64,000 nt of DNA from Gonocerus acuteangulatus (GCA_946811695.1 OX328125.1:94576760-94640759); one strand, 5' to 3'; counted from the stretch's first letter, positions 44,591 through 54,162 are shown. Numbers and translations are program-made. Notes: generated from the letters alone by a model not told the origin.

Positions 44591-44891
44591 CAAGTTTCTG
44601 GACCTGCAGGTCACAAATATACAGATATATGTCTGTTCGCTCTGTAGTTGCTCCTAAAATTAGCCCATCTTGATGAATATGGCACATTTTTTATGGGCTA
44701 TAAGGAGTAATAAGACTTGATGAATCGAATGCAACCATTTTTAAGGATTTATAACCTTTTTTGAGAAAATAGACAAAAGAATAGCTGTTCTACATGTTGA
44801 AATAGGACGCTCATTTTTACGTCCCTGATCTACAAATCAGATGCAGAATAAACCCCGAAAATTATGACATCTCAATGCGTGACACCCTGTA
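44591..44891 (-). mobile_element. Single mariner-type end
   Basis: TGACACCCTGTA at 44880-44891 is a mariner terminus (CAGGGTGTCA on the minus strand) next to TA. The other end was not located. Confidence 0.4.
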
Positions 44892-45259
44892 TTGAATGAA
44901 TGTGAGTTCAATTTCAGTATCTCATTGATGAATAGGTTCATTAGCTTTTGAAAATAAAACAGTAAAAGTATATATGCTTATAAAAAAAACTTATGTTATG
45001 TACTGTATAACATACAGTCTTTTTCTTCGTACATGGTGTTGGACTTCTTTTCTTTTCTTTAGGGGAGTTGGTGTTATAAGGTTGCTGTTTCTAAGTAGAA
45101 AATAGACCTACTCGGGGACTTCTTGTTCCGTTTCAATTTGATTTGCTAGTTTGTTGTGAGTTACAGTTTTTCTGTCATCAGAGAAGAAGTTTCTGTCAAG
45201 AGGCTTCAGATCCTGAAAAAGTAGGTCCTCTGAAGTTCCGTGCTGAAGTTATAAGGAAT
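44892..45259. other. Unassigned sequence
   Basis: No recognised feature, although decayed LINE coding may begin here. Confidence 0.35.
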
Positions 45260-46570
45260 ATAATAAGGTTAGAGATGTCTTCTACTACAAAAATGTAAAA
45301 TTTGAAAACGTGAGCTCTCAAAAATATCTTGGAGTTATAATCTCAAGTTGTGGTCTATTTCATGTCCAGGCGAAATCAGTGAATAGCAGAGCCGTCGCCG
45401 CCATAAATAGTGTTAATGGAATTATATATAATTTAAAAACATCATCCTGGAATAATAAACTGCATTTATTTAATACAATTGTAACATCACAGATTACTTA
45501 TGGAAGTGAAATATGGGCACTTAGATATCTTGACTTAATAAAAAGATCTCAATCGAAATTTATAAAAAAACCTCCTTTATCTTCCAAAAAATACACCTGG
45601 TCATTATCTCAGACTAGAAACAGGGTCCTTTAAAATAAGTTTACAAATATTTAAATTAGTAATCAAATATTAGATAAAATTAATGGAAATGCCCGAACAC
45701 AGAATTCCTAAAATTTGTTTCAAGAAGTTATTAAACCTACAAACACGCAATCCAAAGGAAATAAAATATAATTGGGCTACTCAGGTGAAAGAGTTAATTC
45801 CTGTAAATATTAAACATCTCTGGGAAGAACAAAACCCATATCAGAACAATATTCAACAAACTAATCAGCCAATTTCAAAATACCTTATTAGAATATGATC
45901 TAAATCGTGTGAACAATAGTTCATTCAATAGATCCTATAATAACATAAAGCCTACTCACATAACGGGAGCATCATATCTTCAGAACAATATTCCATTTAA
46001 CAGAATAAAAATCTTAGCCCAATTAAGGCTCAGCTCTGAAAATATGATAATCCTCTACAACAAAAACAAACTCACTGTCGATACAACCACGCTATGTTCT
46101 GCCTGCGAACTACAAGAACTAGGAACACTAGAACACATATTCTTCATCTGCCCCTTGTATTCTCCTATAAGGAAGTTGTATATAGATAAATATATCACAT
46201 CTAATCCTCCAAAGGTAGAAATGCTTCTATCAGCTCGAGATAAGGCTTTAATTAACGATTTAAATAAATATTTAGAGAGGGTCATAAAGCTGAGGTCATT
46301 TATTTTAGTATAGATTAAACATCCGTAAGTGGACATTATTTTCTTTATTATTTAATTTATCTTTGTTTTGTGAAATTACACTTAGCTTACGATGTATTTA
46401 TGTATTTATTTTTCTTAATTTGAATTCAGTAGAAGCCTCATTTTATTATTATTTATTACGTGTAAAAGATATGTTTTATTTTGTTTTGTGCAAATTATAT
46501 TTTTTATTAATGCAATAAGGCTGCAACCCTTGCATATAAGTTGTAAAACTTGAGCAATAAAATATATTAT
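45260..46570 (+). pseudogene. LINE reverse transcriptase C-terminal region, broken
   Basis: Successive frames encode YLGVIISSCGLFHVQAKS (the YLG block after the RT core) and LHLFNTIVTSQITYGSEIW followed by ALRYLDLIKRSQSKFIK. A frame change lies in the A run near 45590, after which NTPGHYLRLETGSFKISLQI is readable. A TAG occurs near 45673, then EMPEHRIPKICFKKLLNL. Another frame change lies near 45890. The end block is CSACELQELGTLEHIFFICP, the C-terminal zinc-knuckle-like block. The stop is at about 46313, followed by an AT-rich 3' UTR and a TTA-repeat end near 46570. This is a 5'-truncated non-LTR element with at least three disabling lesions; clade undetermined. Confidence 0.8.
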
Positions 46571-46580
46571 TATATTACGT

Positions 46581-46725
46581 TTAGCCAACGCTAGCCACGT
46601 TGACTGTACCTCTTTTGATTGATCACCGAAGTTAAGCAACGTCGGGCGTGGCCAATACATGAATGGATGACAGATCACGTGATGTTGGCATCATAAAAGG
46701 GTGGCAATCTGTAGACAACCAAATT
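46581..46725 (+). mobile_element. 5S-derived SINE, diverged
   Basis: GCCAACGCTAGCCACGTTGA, GATCACCGAAGTTAAGCAAC and GATGTTGGCATCAT, then AAAGGGTGGCAATCTGTAGA. The 3' tail is missing. Confidence 0.8.
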
Positions 46726-47096
46726 GTTCATACTCAGTTAAACACAAAACAAATTAATAAGGAAGTTTACTACTTGCGTTACTTTTTACAACAAAATTAC
46801 AAACATTTCCAATGTTTAGTTCCACTATCTCAAGCTAAGCCATTATTAATATGAATTAAAAATTGTCTCTGGTGCCTGAAATCGCCAATAGATTTACTGG
46901 GGTTAATTAACTTTAAAAAAATTATTTTTGAATTGCGTTCATTATTTGATTGCGTTATTCCATCTCTCTGGACGTTTCAGGCAATTAAAGGAACTACGTC
47001 ATGATATTCATTGATACTTGACCCTCATCTCCTAGAAACTCTTGAACCAATTTACAATTGTCATATCTTCATTCTTTGTAGTAACAGTACCAAATA
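46726..47096. other. Unassigned AT-rich sequence
   Basis: No recognised feature. Confidence 0.4.
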
Positions 47097-47282
47097 AGCC
47101 ACGTTGAGAGCACCGGTTCCCGTTGAGCATCGAAGTTAAGCAACGTTAGGAGTGGCTAGTACCGGAATGGGTGACCGACCACGTGCTGTTGGCATTATAA
47201 AAGGGTGGCAACCTTTACGACGTTAATAGCCCAAGTGGTGATGCACCGTTAAACAAACACACAAAGAAAAAAAAAATAAAAT
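47097..47282 (+). mobile_element. 5S-derived SINE with tail
   Basis: GCCACGTTGAGAGCACCGG, CGAAGTTAAGCAACG and GGGTGACCGACCACGTGCTG, then AAAGGGTGGCAACCTTTACG, a GTTAATAGCC...GATGCACCGTT tail and an A-rich end. The first bases of the 5S head are missing. Confidence 0.85.
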
Positions 47283-47828
47283 AATTTTCGGCACTTGATG
47301 ATGAATTTAACTCTAGTAGGTAGCGAAAATAATGTTTTCGAAAACCCCCGAAAAAAGTAACACTGTATGGAGAGCTTTCGGAACAACGGAAATGGTCTTT
47401 AATGGATACATTTATACTAAATGAAATTTGATTATTTGAAATAATATATTTTAAAAATAGTAATAACCAAATTACGCAATTACTTTTGAAAACTCATCAA
47501 ATACAGTCTTATATTATAACTTCCATGAATATTGTTTATTAAATTATATAATGTATTTATTTGTACAATGTTTTTCTTTCTTTTTATGATTTTCTTTTCT
47601 TTGGAATACCTAAAGTAAAAAGGTTGATGAATAAGTGGTTTATTCGAGGAAGCCAATTCAGTTGGGCAAGCAAACTTGTGTAAAATAAAGTTTTTCCTCT
47701 TTGTCTCAAAATAGTGAACGAGGGTAAAAACGTAAACAAATTAAATTTTATTACTTAGTTTATATAATAGGGAATTAATTTTACTTCCGAATTATATAAA
47801 CTTGTTGTTAGGGTTGTCTCGTTATATC
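47283..47828. other. Unassigned AT-rich sequence
   Basis: No recognised feature. Confidence 0.4.
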
Positions 47829-47895
47829 ATAGGTATCCAGAGTTATCTTTTAATGTTTTACTATTTAAATGTTGCACAGAGTAAAGGCTGAAAAT
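47829..47895 (+). repeat. Partial third copy of the 23419/24058 repeat
   Basis: GGTATCCAGAGTTATCTTTT AATGTTTTACTATTTA matches the middle of that repeat. Confidence 0.6.
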
Positions 47896-47971
47896 TTCAA
47901 GAAAGACTATAAAAGAAAATAAATATAAAGTTTGTTTAAATAAAATTTAATTTGTTTATATATAAAATTTA

Positions 47972-49084
47972 TTGTTGACTTTGTGCACTGTATGGTCGCG
48001 CCTTTATGGATGTTCATTTTACCCAAAGGAAAGAACTAATGAAGAAGAAATGAGTGATATCACCCTGAACTTCAAGTGCTCCTCTTACCTAAGAGATATA
48101 TGTAAATATCATCTTGAAATGAGTGATATCACCCTGAACTTCAAGTGCTCCTCTTACATAAGAGATATATGTAAATATCATCTTGAAATGAGTGATATCA
48201 CCCTGAACTTCAAGTGCTCCTCTTACATAAGAGATATATGTAAATATCATCTTGAAATGAGTGATATCACCCTGAACTTCAAGTGTTCCTCTTACATAAG
48301 AGATATATGTAAATATCACCTTGAAATGAGTGATATCACCCTGAACTTCAAGTGCTCCTCTTACATAAGAGATATATGTAAATATCATCTTGAAATGAGT
48401 GATATCACCCTGAACTTCAAGTGCTCCTCTTACCTAAGAGATATATGTAAATATCATCTTGAAATGAGTGATATCACCCTGAACTTCAAGTGCTCCTCTT
48501 ACATAAGAGATATATGTAAATATCACCTTGAAATGAGTGATATCACCCTGAACTTCAAGTGCTCCTCTTACATAAGAGATATATGTAAATATCATCTTGA
48601 AATGAGTGATATCACCCTGAACTTCAAGTGCTCCTCTTACCTAAGAGATATATCTAAATATCATCTTGAAATGAGTGATATCACCCTGAACTTCAAGTGC
48701 TCCTCTTACCTAAGAGATATATGTAAATATCATCTTGAAATGAGTGATATCACCCTGAACTTCAAGTGCTCCTCTTACATAAGAGATATATGTAAATATC
48801 ATCTTGAAATGAGTGATATCACCCTGAACTTCAAGTGCTCCTCTTACATAAGAGATATATGTAAATATCATCTTGAAATGAGTGATATCACCCTGAACTT
48901 CAAGTGCTCCTCTTACCTAAGAGATATATGTAAATATCATCTTGAAATGAGTGATATCACCCTGAACTTCAAGTGCTCCTCTTACCTAAGAGATATATGT
49001 AAATATCATCTTGAAATGAGTGATATCACCCTGAACTTCAAGTGCTCCTCTTACATAAGAGATATATGTAAATATCATCTTTAA
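47972..49084 (+). CDS. Open frame over a 69-bp minisatellite, probably not a gene
   Basis: A 370-codon frame: about 26 unique N-terminal residues (with a TTG start), then 15 copies of a 23-residue unit from residue 27 to the end. The unit begins MSDITLNFKCSS and ends RDICKYHLE. The unit is 69 bp, a multiple of three, so the frame stays open. Copies differ almost only at one Leu/Ile position (CTA/ATA), one Cys/Ser and a few silent sites. The lack of silent divergence means recent amplification of DNA rather than selection on protein. No signal peptide, known domain, upstream exon or promoter was recognised. A real secreted or structural repeat protein cannot be excluded, but a non-coding minisatellite is more likely. 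Confidence 0.3.
   Translation: MLTLCTVWSRLYGCSFYPKERTNEEEMSDITLNFKCSSYLRDICKYHLEMSDITLNFKCSSYIRDICKYHLEMSDITLNFKCSSYIRDICKYHLEMSDITLNFKCSSYIRDICKYHLEMSDITLNFKCSSYIRDICKYHLEMSDITLNFKCSSYLRDICKYHLEMSDITLNFKCSSYIRDICKYHLEMSDITLNFKCSSYIRDICKYHLEMSDITLNFKCSSYLRDISKYHLEMSDITLNFKCSSYLRDICKYHLEMSDITLNFKCSSYIRDICKYHLEMSDITLNFKCSSYIRDICKYHLEMSDITLNFKCSSYLRDICKYHLEMSDITLNFKCSSYLRDICKYHLEMSDITLNFKCSSYIRDICKYHL
48050..49084 (+). repeat. 69-bp minisatellite, 15 copies
   Basis: An exact 69-bp period over 1035 bp. Units start ATGAGTGATATCACC and end AAATATCATCTTGAA. Variants (CTAAG/ATAAG, TCATC/TCACC) are distributed without a simple higher-order pattern. Confidence 0.98.
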
Positions 49085-49529
49085 TTGGTGATCTAAAATT
49101 AAATCTTATCCATTAATATCCCGGAGTTATTTTGATAACGAAAATAACTCGCGACCGCTTCCAATTAATTTCTTCCTGAGGTTTGGGGTTGGTTTATTTT
49201 GGTGCTCCCTTGTATCTGTGTATTATAGCAATTAGGAAGGAAAACAGTGTTTGATTTATAATTTATTCAACTAATCGCTGTTTATTTTAGACGGATCTCG
49301 ACTGGAGTGGTATTTATGTATTAATTAGGGATGTAATTCTTTATTCTACTGGAAAAATGATTGGATGTTATTTCTTTTGTGTTTGTACCGATTCACCTCG
49401 TTTATTTTAAATCGGAAATTAATTATTGAAGAGCTCCATAGCTGGTAATCTGCTCAACAAATAAATAATTAAAAGAAAATAAATAATAGGAATAATAATA
49501 GTAAAGTAATAATTTTAAATGAATTGTTA
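49085..49529. other. Unassigned AT-rich sequence
   Basis: No recognised feature before the inverted Penelope fragment. Confidence 0.4.
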
Positions 49530-49830
49530 TTATGGCGGTGTTTGAATTTTTGATTATATAGATATTTTCTTTGATTTTTCTTTTTAGTGTGTTCCTTTCT
49601 TTATTTAAAATGTGAACGTCCCTAAAATTAAAGTTATGTTTTAAAGTTAGTGCGTGTTCTGTCAATGTTGTCCTGTTTTCGTTTGTGTCTATGCTTTTTG
49701 CGTGTTGCACGATTCTCTTTTGCAATAGCTGTGCCGATTCCCCAATGTAGCATGCGTTGCAATCGTTACATCGAATTTTGTATATATTGTTCTTTGTACT
49801 TGTTGGTTTAATTTTGTCTTTAATATTGCT
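49530..49830 (-). mobile_element. Inverted fragment of the Penelope-like element (GIY-YIG end)
   Basis: It is the reverse complement of 53251-53551 (p pairs with 103081-p) without gaps at the sites checked. It carries the endonuclease coding end. It meets a direct fragment head to head at 49830/49831, forming a short palindrome around TTAAAGACAAAATTAAACC. Confidence 0.93.
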
Positions 49831-49950
49831 TTAAAGACAAAATTAAACCAACAAGTACAAAGAACAATATATACAAAATTCGATGTAACGATTGCAACGC
49901 ATGCTACATTGGGGAATCGGCACAGCTATTGCAAAAGAGAATCGTGCAAC
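49831..49950 (+). mobile_element. Direct fragment of the Penelope-like element
   Basis: Matches 53258-53377 (offset 3427) and ends abruptly at GTGCAAC, where LINE sequence begins. Confidence 0.93.
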
Positions 49951-50638
49951 CTATATGGACTTACGGAATATTGCACCTATATGGACTTACGGAATAGAAC
50001 TCTGGGGGACAGCCAAGCATTCCAACATCCACCGAATCCAAACATTCCAATCCAAAGTCCTACGTACCATAGTCAATGCTCCTTATTATGTTTCGAATCG
50101 CACTCTCCATAGTGACCTAAATATCCCTTTTGTCCAAGATATAATCCCTAGCCGCTTCTCATCTTTCCATAGCAAATTAATCAATCATCCTAATCCTACA
50201 GCCCAATCCTTATCCAGCACCAATCATCCTTCCTCTCCACCAAGACGTCTTAATAGGATGTGGCCTCGAGATCTATTAAACATGTGAAGTGCTGTGAAGT
50301 GAAAGAATAATAATAACAGTGATCAAAATTAGTATGTGATATTTTCTTGTATTGTATATTATTATATTCTAATGTCTGAGAGTGATATCAATGGATATTT
50401 TCTCTCCTCAAGATATCATTGCCTACGTCTCATCACCTCTCTCCCGGCTGGAGGCAAGGGATGGTTCGATGGTGAAAGGTAGACCAGGTCATCAGTATGA
50501 ATCCAGAAGGTATTCGGCTGACAACCTGCTGTACCCGAGACCTGGCTAATTCTGTCATCACATTACACAATACAATGTAAATCGTAGATTGTAATATACC
50601 TGTAAATAAAATAAATAAATAAAATAAAAAAAAAAAAA
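49951..50638 (+). pseudogene. Jockey-type LINE 3' end
   Basis: The frame (to the TGA at 50285) encodes PIWTYGIELWGTAKHSNIHR, IQTFQSKVLRTIVNAPYYV and SNRTLHSDLNIPFVQDIIPS. This is the C-terminal signature of Jockey-clade reverse transcriptases (WTYGIQLWGTA...FQSKxLRxIxNAPWYVxN...DLxIPxVxxEI). It is followed by a 350-bp 3' UTR and an A-rich end (50602-50638). The 5' side is cut at the junction with the Penelope fragment. There a 26-bp stretch (CCTATATGGACTTACGGAAT and on) is tandemly duplicated at 49950 and 49976. The reverse transcriptase core is missing. Jockey elements are best known from arthropods, which supports the host assignment. Confidence 0.85.
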
Positions 50639-50639
50639 A

Positions 50640-50805
50640 TAATATTGCTAAAACTATTTTCAATTTTGTTACCATATTTCCAACTTATTTTCCCTACGTC
50701 TTTACATATTTGTTTAAGTCTATTGGATATTGAAGGATGGTAATGAAAAGTAAAATATCGATTTATTTCATTCAAATCTTTGTCATTTGCTTTTATTATA
50801 ACCTG
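50640..50805 (-). mobile_element. Second inverted fragment of the Penelope-like element
   Basis: Reverse complement of 53095-53260 (p pairs with 103900-p). It directly abuts the start of the direct element at 50806. Its inner breakpoint (53260) coincides with that of the fragment at 49831 (53258). Confidence 0.93.
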
Positions 50806-50806
50806 A

Positions 50807-52546
50807 ATGAAACAATTTTATGAACTGAATAACATTGTTAAAAAACTAGTTAGGATTAGATTAAGGTTGCAATTTTTAAAAACATGTAAAAAAACAAAAT
50901 TCTTTCCAAAATTTATAGAAAATAAAACTAAAAAGGTTTATGAAATATTTGATGTTAATTTTAGTGGATATAGAAAATTTTTGAATGTAGTAAATAACTT
51001 TAAATATAAAATTTTGGATTTGGAAATGTCTAGAAATTACGCCTTACTAGAGAAAACAGTTAAAAAAGAAGGTTTATGTAAAAGTGCTCTCGTCGCCAAA
51101 ATAGAATGTTCAAAAATTAGGCAAGTGCTGGATACATATTTTAAACTCTATAAGAAACGAATAAATTTACAATTTGGCAAAAATTTCCATAAAAAAAGTA
51201 ATAGTATTTTAAAAAAACATAAAGGCCCATATTATCATGACGAACGGATAACGGACATTAATACGAACAGTAACTGGATTGTTAACTTGTCAGAGAAATG
51301 TGTTCCTCAAGAGGTTAAACAATTTTTAACGTTAAGTGGTAAATTTAATATCTTAAAACCCATCACTGAAACAGATAGGATTAATATGATAACGGACGTA
51401 GAATACATGCTTGACAACGTGGACATTACAAAGAAAGAAAAGAATAAAATCAGACAAAAAAGTGTAAATTTATTAAACAAAAACGAAAAGGTAATTTACT
51501 TCAAAAACATTCCGGACCATACAGACATTTTACTAGCCGAAAAATTAAATCAGTATGAAAGACTTACTAGGAAGTTTAAAAAAGACAATCCCGATGTTTT
51601 AATAATAAAAGCTGACAAATCAAACAAGACAGTTTTAATAGACAGACATACGTACAATCTTAAAATGGAAAACATACTGAATGACAAAAACGTGTATAAG
51701 CAAATTGATTACAATCCAACTACTAGTATAAAAAATAAGGTTATTAAATATTTGGACAAGTTGGTACACAAACGCTATTTAAATAAATTTGACAAAACCA
51801 AATTAGTTAATCATAATTGCTTGACTCCCTTAATTTATGGACTTATTAAATTGCACAAAACAGATATGCCTTTACGCCCGATTATCAGTGGCTGCGAATC
51901 CCCAATACAAAAATTAGCAAAAATGTTAGCAAACGATTTAAAACCATTTAGTGAAGATAACCCTTTCGATATTATCAATGCGACGCATCTTATTGACAAT
52001 TTAAAGAACATAAAGATTTTACCAGGTTTTAAATTACTCTCATTTGACGTTGTTAACATGTTTCCAAATATTCCGGTAGATTTGGCAATAAAAATCATTA
52101 GTAATAATTGGACGCAGATTGAAAAACATTCTAAGATCAAAAATAAAGAGTTATTTATTGAAGGAATCAGTTTATGTTGTAAATTCGGGTACTTTCAATT
52201 CAATAAAAAGATATATAAGCAACTGTACGGAATTCAGATGGGAAACCCGCTCTCAATTGCTATTAGTGGAATAGTGATGAATTGGATTCTTAATGAAATC
52301 ATTTCAGAGGTTCCAATTAAGATTCAATTTTTGTACAGATATGTAGACGATCTTATTTTATGTGTAAAGGAAGAGGAAGTGGATAAACTTTTAGAAACTT
52401 TTAACAACAAATATAATAATATACAATTTACCAAAGAGTTGGAAGCTGATAAAAGATTAAACTTTTTAGATATGGAACTAATCAGAAATGAGGATAATTT
52501 ATTGAATACAAATGGAGACCAAAGACGTATCATTCAACAAGAATGA
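50807..52546 (+). CDS. Penelope-like reverse transcriptase, frame 1
   Basis: 579 codons. The N-terminal third is a Lys-rich, helical region without known motifs. The RT domain follows: LIKLHK around residues 347-351 with MPLRPIISG after it; motif A SFDVVNMFPNIP with Asp414; motif B GIQMGNPLS (Met478-Ser483); and motif C YVDD at 512-515, which supplies two catalytic aspartates. LNFLDMELIRN is the block that follows in the family. The protein would make cDNA from the element RNA at a nicked target. Intact relatives are one protein of 800-900 residues that includes the nuclease. Here the frame ends at TGA 52544, just after a shift of frame near 52505-52515. The residues from about 572 to the stop are out of register. 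ATG 50807 lies at a rearrangement junction, so the native start may be lost. Confidence 0.92.
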   Translation: MKQFYELNNIVKKLVRIRLRLQFLKTCKKTKFFPKFIENKTKKVYEIFDVNFSGYRKFLNVVNNFKYKILDLEMSRNYALLEKTVKKEGLCKSALVAKIECSKIRQVLDTYFKLYKKRINLQFGKNFHKKSNSILKKHKGPYYHDERITDINTNSNWIVNLSEKCVPQEVKQFLTLSGKFNILKPITETDRINMITDVEYMLDNVDITKKEKNKIRQKSVNLLNKNEKVIYFKNIPDHTDILLAEKLNQYERLTRKFKKDNPDVLIIKADKSNKTVLIDRHTYNLKMENILNDKNVYKQIDYNPTTSIKNKVIKYLDKLVHKRYLNKFDKTKLVNHNCLTPLIYGLIKLHKTDMPLRPIISGCESPIQKLAKMLANDLKPFSEDNPFDIINATHLIDNLKNIKILPGFKLLSFDVVNMFPNIPVDLAIKIISNNWTQIEKHSKIKNKELFIEGISLCCKFGYFQFNKKIYKQLYGIQMGNPLSIAISGIVMNWILNEIISEVPIKIQFLYRYVDDLILCVKEEEVDKLLETFNNKYNNIQFTKELEADKRLNFLDMELIRNEDNLLNTNGDQRRIIQQE

Positions 52547-53607
52547 TTAATTTTTATTCCAATCACCCGCTTAATTTTAAAAAGAATATTTTATACAATC
52601 GGACATTATCAGCTCTGCATAGAACTTCCTCTAAGTATTTTTGCGAAATAAAAAATAAATTGCGGAAAATGTTTAAAGAAAACAACTATCCTAGAGCATT
52701 AATAGAGCAGCAAATAAAAAGGGCAGAGAAACGTATATTGTACACAAAAACCCCAACTGAACTTCCGAATAAGCAAGACAAATATGAATTTAAACCTGAA
52801 ATTTTTAGCATATCAGACGACTTTTTTAATGACATAGAATGCAGAAGGAAAAGAAAAAATTCTGATACTATCATAGCATCAAAGCCACCTAAAAAAATTA
52901 AATTAGTTTCAGATTTGCTTAATAAAGATACTGAAAATAAAAACAAGCGCAAACGAGATCAAAACGATAATCCTCCTGAATCACAGAAAAAGCAAAAGTT
53001 ACTACAGACAAGTATTCAAAAATTCTTTATGAAAAATACGAATTTAAATAAACAAATAGCTTTGAATGAGCATTTATTTCTACAAAAGAGAAAACAGGTT
53101 ATAATAAAAGCAAATGACAAAGATTTGAATGAAATAAATCGATATTTTACTTTTCATTACCATCCTTCAATATCCAATAGACTTAAACAAATATGTAAAG
53201 ACGTAGGGAAAATAAGTTGGAAATATGGTAACAAAATTGAAAATAGTTTTAGCAATATTAAAGACAAAATTAAACCAACAAGTACAAAGAACAATATATA
53301 CAAAATTCGATGTAACGATTGCAACGCATGCTACATTGGGGAATCGGCACAGCTATTGCAAAAGAGAATCGTGCAACACGCAAAAAGCATAGACACAAAC
53401 GAAAACAGGACAACATTGACAGAACACGCACTAACTTTAAAACATAACTTTAATTTTAGGGACGTTCACATTTTAAATAAAGAAAGGAACACACTAAAAA
53501 GAAAAATCAAAGAAAATATCTATATAATCAAAAATTCAAACACCGCCATAAATAAAAAAACAGATTTAAAGAATGTGCACCAAATTTTTCATAGCATTAT
53601 AAATTAA
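52543..53607 (+). CDS. Penelope-like GIY-YIG endonuclease, frame 2
   Basis: 354 codons. It begins INFYSNHP, which in the family continues the RT thumb region, so the true reading enters this frame upstream, near 52510. Residues 110-165 are a basic linker with PPKKIKLV (115-122), KNKRKRD (133-139) and KKQK (149-152), likely nuclear-localisation signals. QTSIQKFF at 155-162 fits the PCNA-interacting PIP-box pattern QxxIxxFF. The GIY-YIG domain starts at IYKIRC (252-257), with CNDCNACYIGES (257-268) giving the paired half-motifs and family-typical cysteines 257, 260 and 263. LLQKRIVQHAK then supplies the conserved Arg275. The nuclease nicks the target DNA to prime reverse transcription. It ends at TAA 53605-53607. 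Confidence 0.9.
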   Translation: MINFYSNHPLNFKKNILYNRTLSALHRTSSKYFCEIKNKLRKMFKENNYPRALIEQQIKRAEKRILYTKTPTELPNKQDKYEFKPEIFSISDDFFNDIECRRKRKNSDTIIASKPPKKIKLVSDLLNKDTENKNKRKRDQNDNPPESQKKQKLLQTSIQKFFMKNTNLNKQIALNEHLFLQKRKQVIIKANDKDLNEINRYFTFHYHPSISNRLKQICKDVGKISWKYGNKIENSFSNIKDKIKPTSTKNNIYKIRCNDCNACYIGESAQLLQKRIVQHAKSIDTNENRTTLTEHALTLKHNFNFRDVHILNKERNTLKRKIKENIYIIKNSNTAINKKTDLKNVHQIFHSIIN

Positions 53608-53883
53608 ATCTCACGAAAACCTTTTTACCAATAATCGATACCTTTGAAATAGCTAAAAAATCGATACAAACCAGCCATATTCATTACCACAGATGATTTT
53701 TCAGTATTACGCCTGACTCAAGCTAGACAACACGACGAGAGGACTTCCTGATAAGGTAGGATTAAGATTAAGATAAAATATTATATGTTCATATGTAATT
53801 TTATTTAAGGAAAGGATAGATATACTATTGGTATACAAAAATTATAAGTTTGAGATTTACAAAAATTATTGTTGAATAGGAAA
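53608..53883 (+). other. Penelope-like element 3' non-coding region
   Basis: AT-rich, no coding. Contains AAATCGATACAAACC and a GATAAGGTAGGATTAAG stretch. Probably part of the element's terminal repeat. Confidence 0.5.
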
Positions 53884-53923
53884 GCCCCTGAAGAGGTGCG
53901 AAAAGGCACGAAACATGTCGGGC
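53884..53923 (+). ncRNA. Hammerhead-like motif of the Penelope-like element
   Basis: Stem I GCCC (53884-53887) pairs with GGGC (53920-53923). CTGAAGA is at 53888-53894, then one extra G (53895). A GTGC/GCAC stem II (53896-53899 / 53906-53909) has loop GAAAAG. GAAA is at 53910-53913, then CATGTC with a minimal stem III. ACATGT is palindromic, so two copies could pair as a dimer. Hammerhead ribozymes with short stem III are known in Penelope-like elements. The extra base before stem II departs from the canonical core, so self-cleavage is uncertain. Confidence 0.6.
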
Positions 53924-54041
53924 GAAACATACAAAATAAAGTAGTTAAAGTGAAAAAAGTGTGTACTACTTTATTGACCCCCTGCCAGAAAAAGAAACAA
54001 GAAAAAGTGAAAAAATATATATCGGGTCATCATTCACCAGA

Positions 54042-54046
<5 letters not shown>

Positions 54047-54134
<88 letters not shown>
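54047..54134. repeat. (TA)n microsatellite
   Basis: TA run with two G interruptions. Confidence 0.95.
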
Positions 54135-54135
<1 letters not shown>

Positions 54136-54162
54136 TGTGTAAGTGTGTCCTGCTCGGCTGCT

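Larger units (their letters stand above)
50806..53965 (+). mobile_element. Penelope-like retroelement (RT plus GIY-YIG)
   Basis: The best-preserved element in the window. It has a reverse transcriptase frame (50807-52546), an endonuclease frame (52543-53607), a 3' non-coding region and a hammerhead-like motif (53884-53923). The 5' boundary is the junction with an inverted piece of its own 3' half. The 3' boundary is uncertain. Penelope-like elements are telomere-like retroelements that combine RT with a GIY-YIG nuclease. Confidence 0.92.

Noticed and set aside
48050..49084. CRISPR array or TAL-like repeat protein
   Set aside because: No spacers; units are 69-bp identical DNA, and the 23-residue repeat matches no known repeat fold.
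52324..52952. Minus-strand proteins opposite the Penelope-like frames
   Set aside because: Shadows of the RT and nuclease coding sequence.
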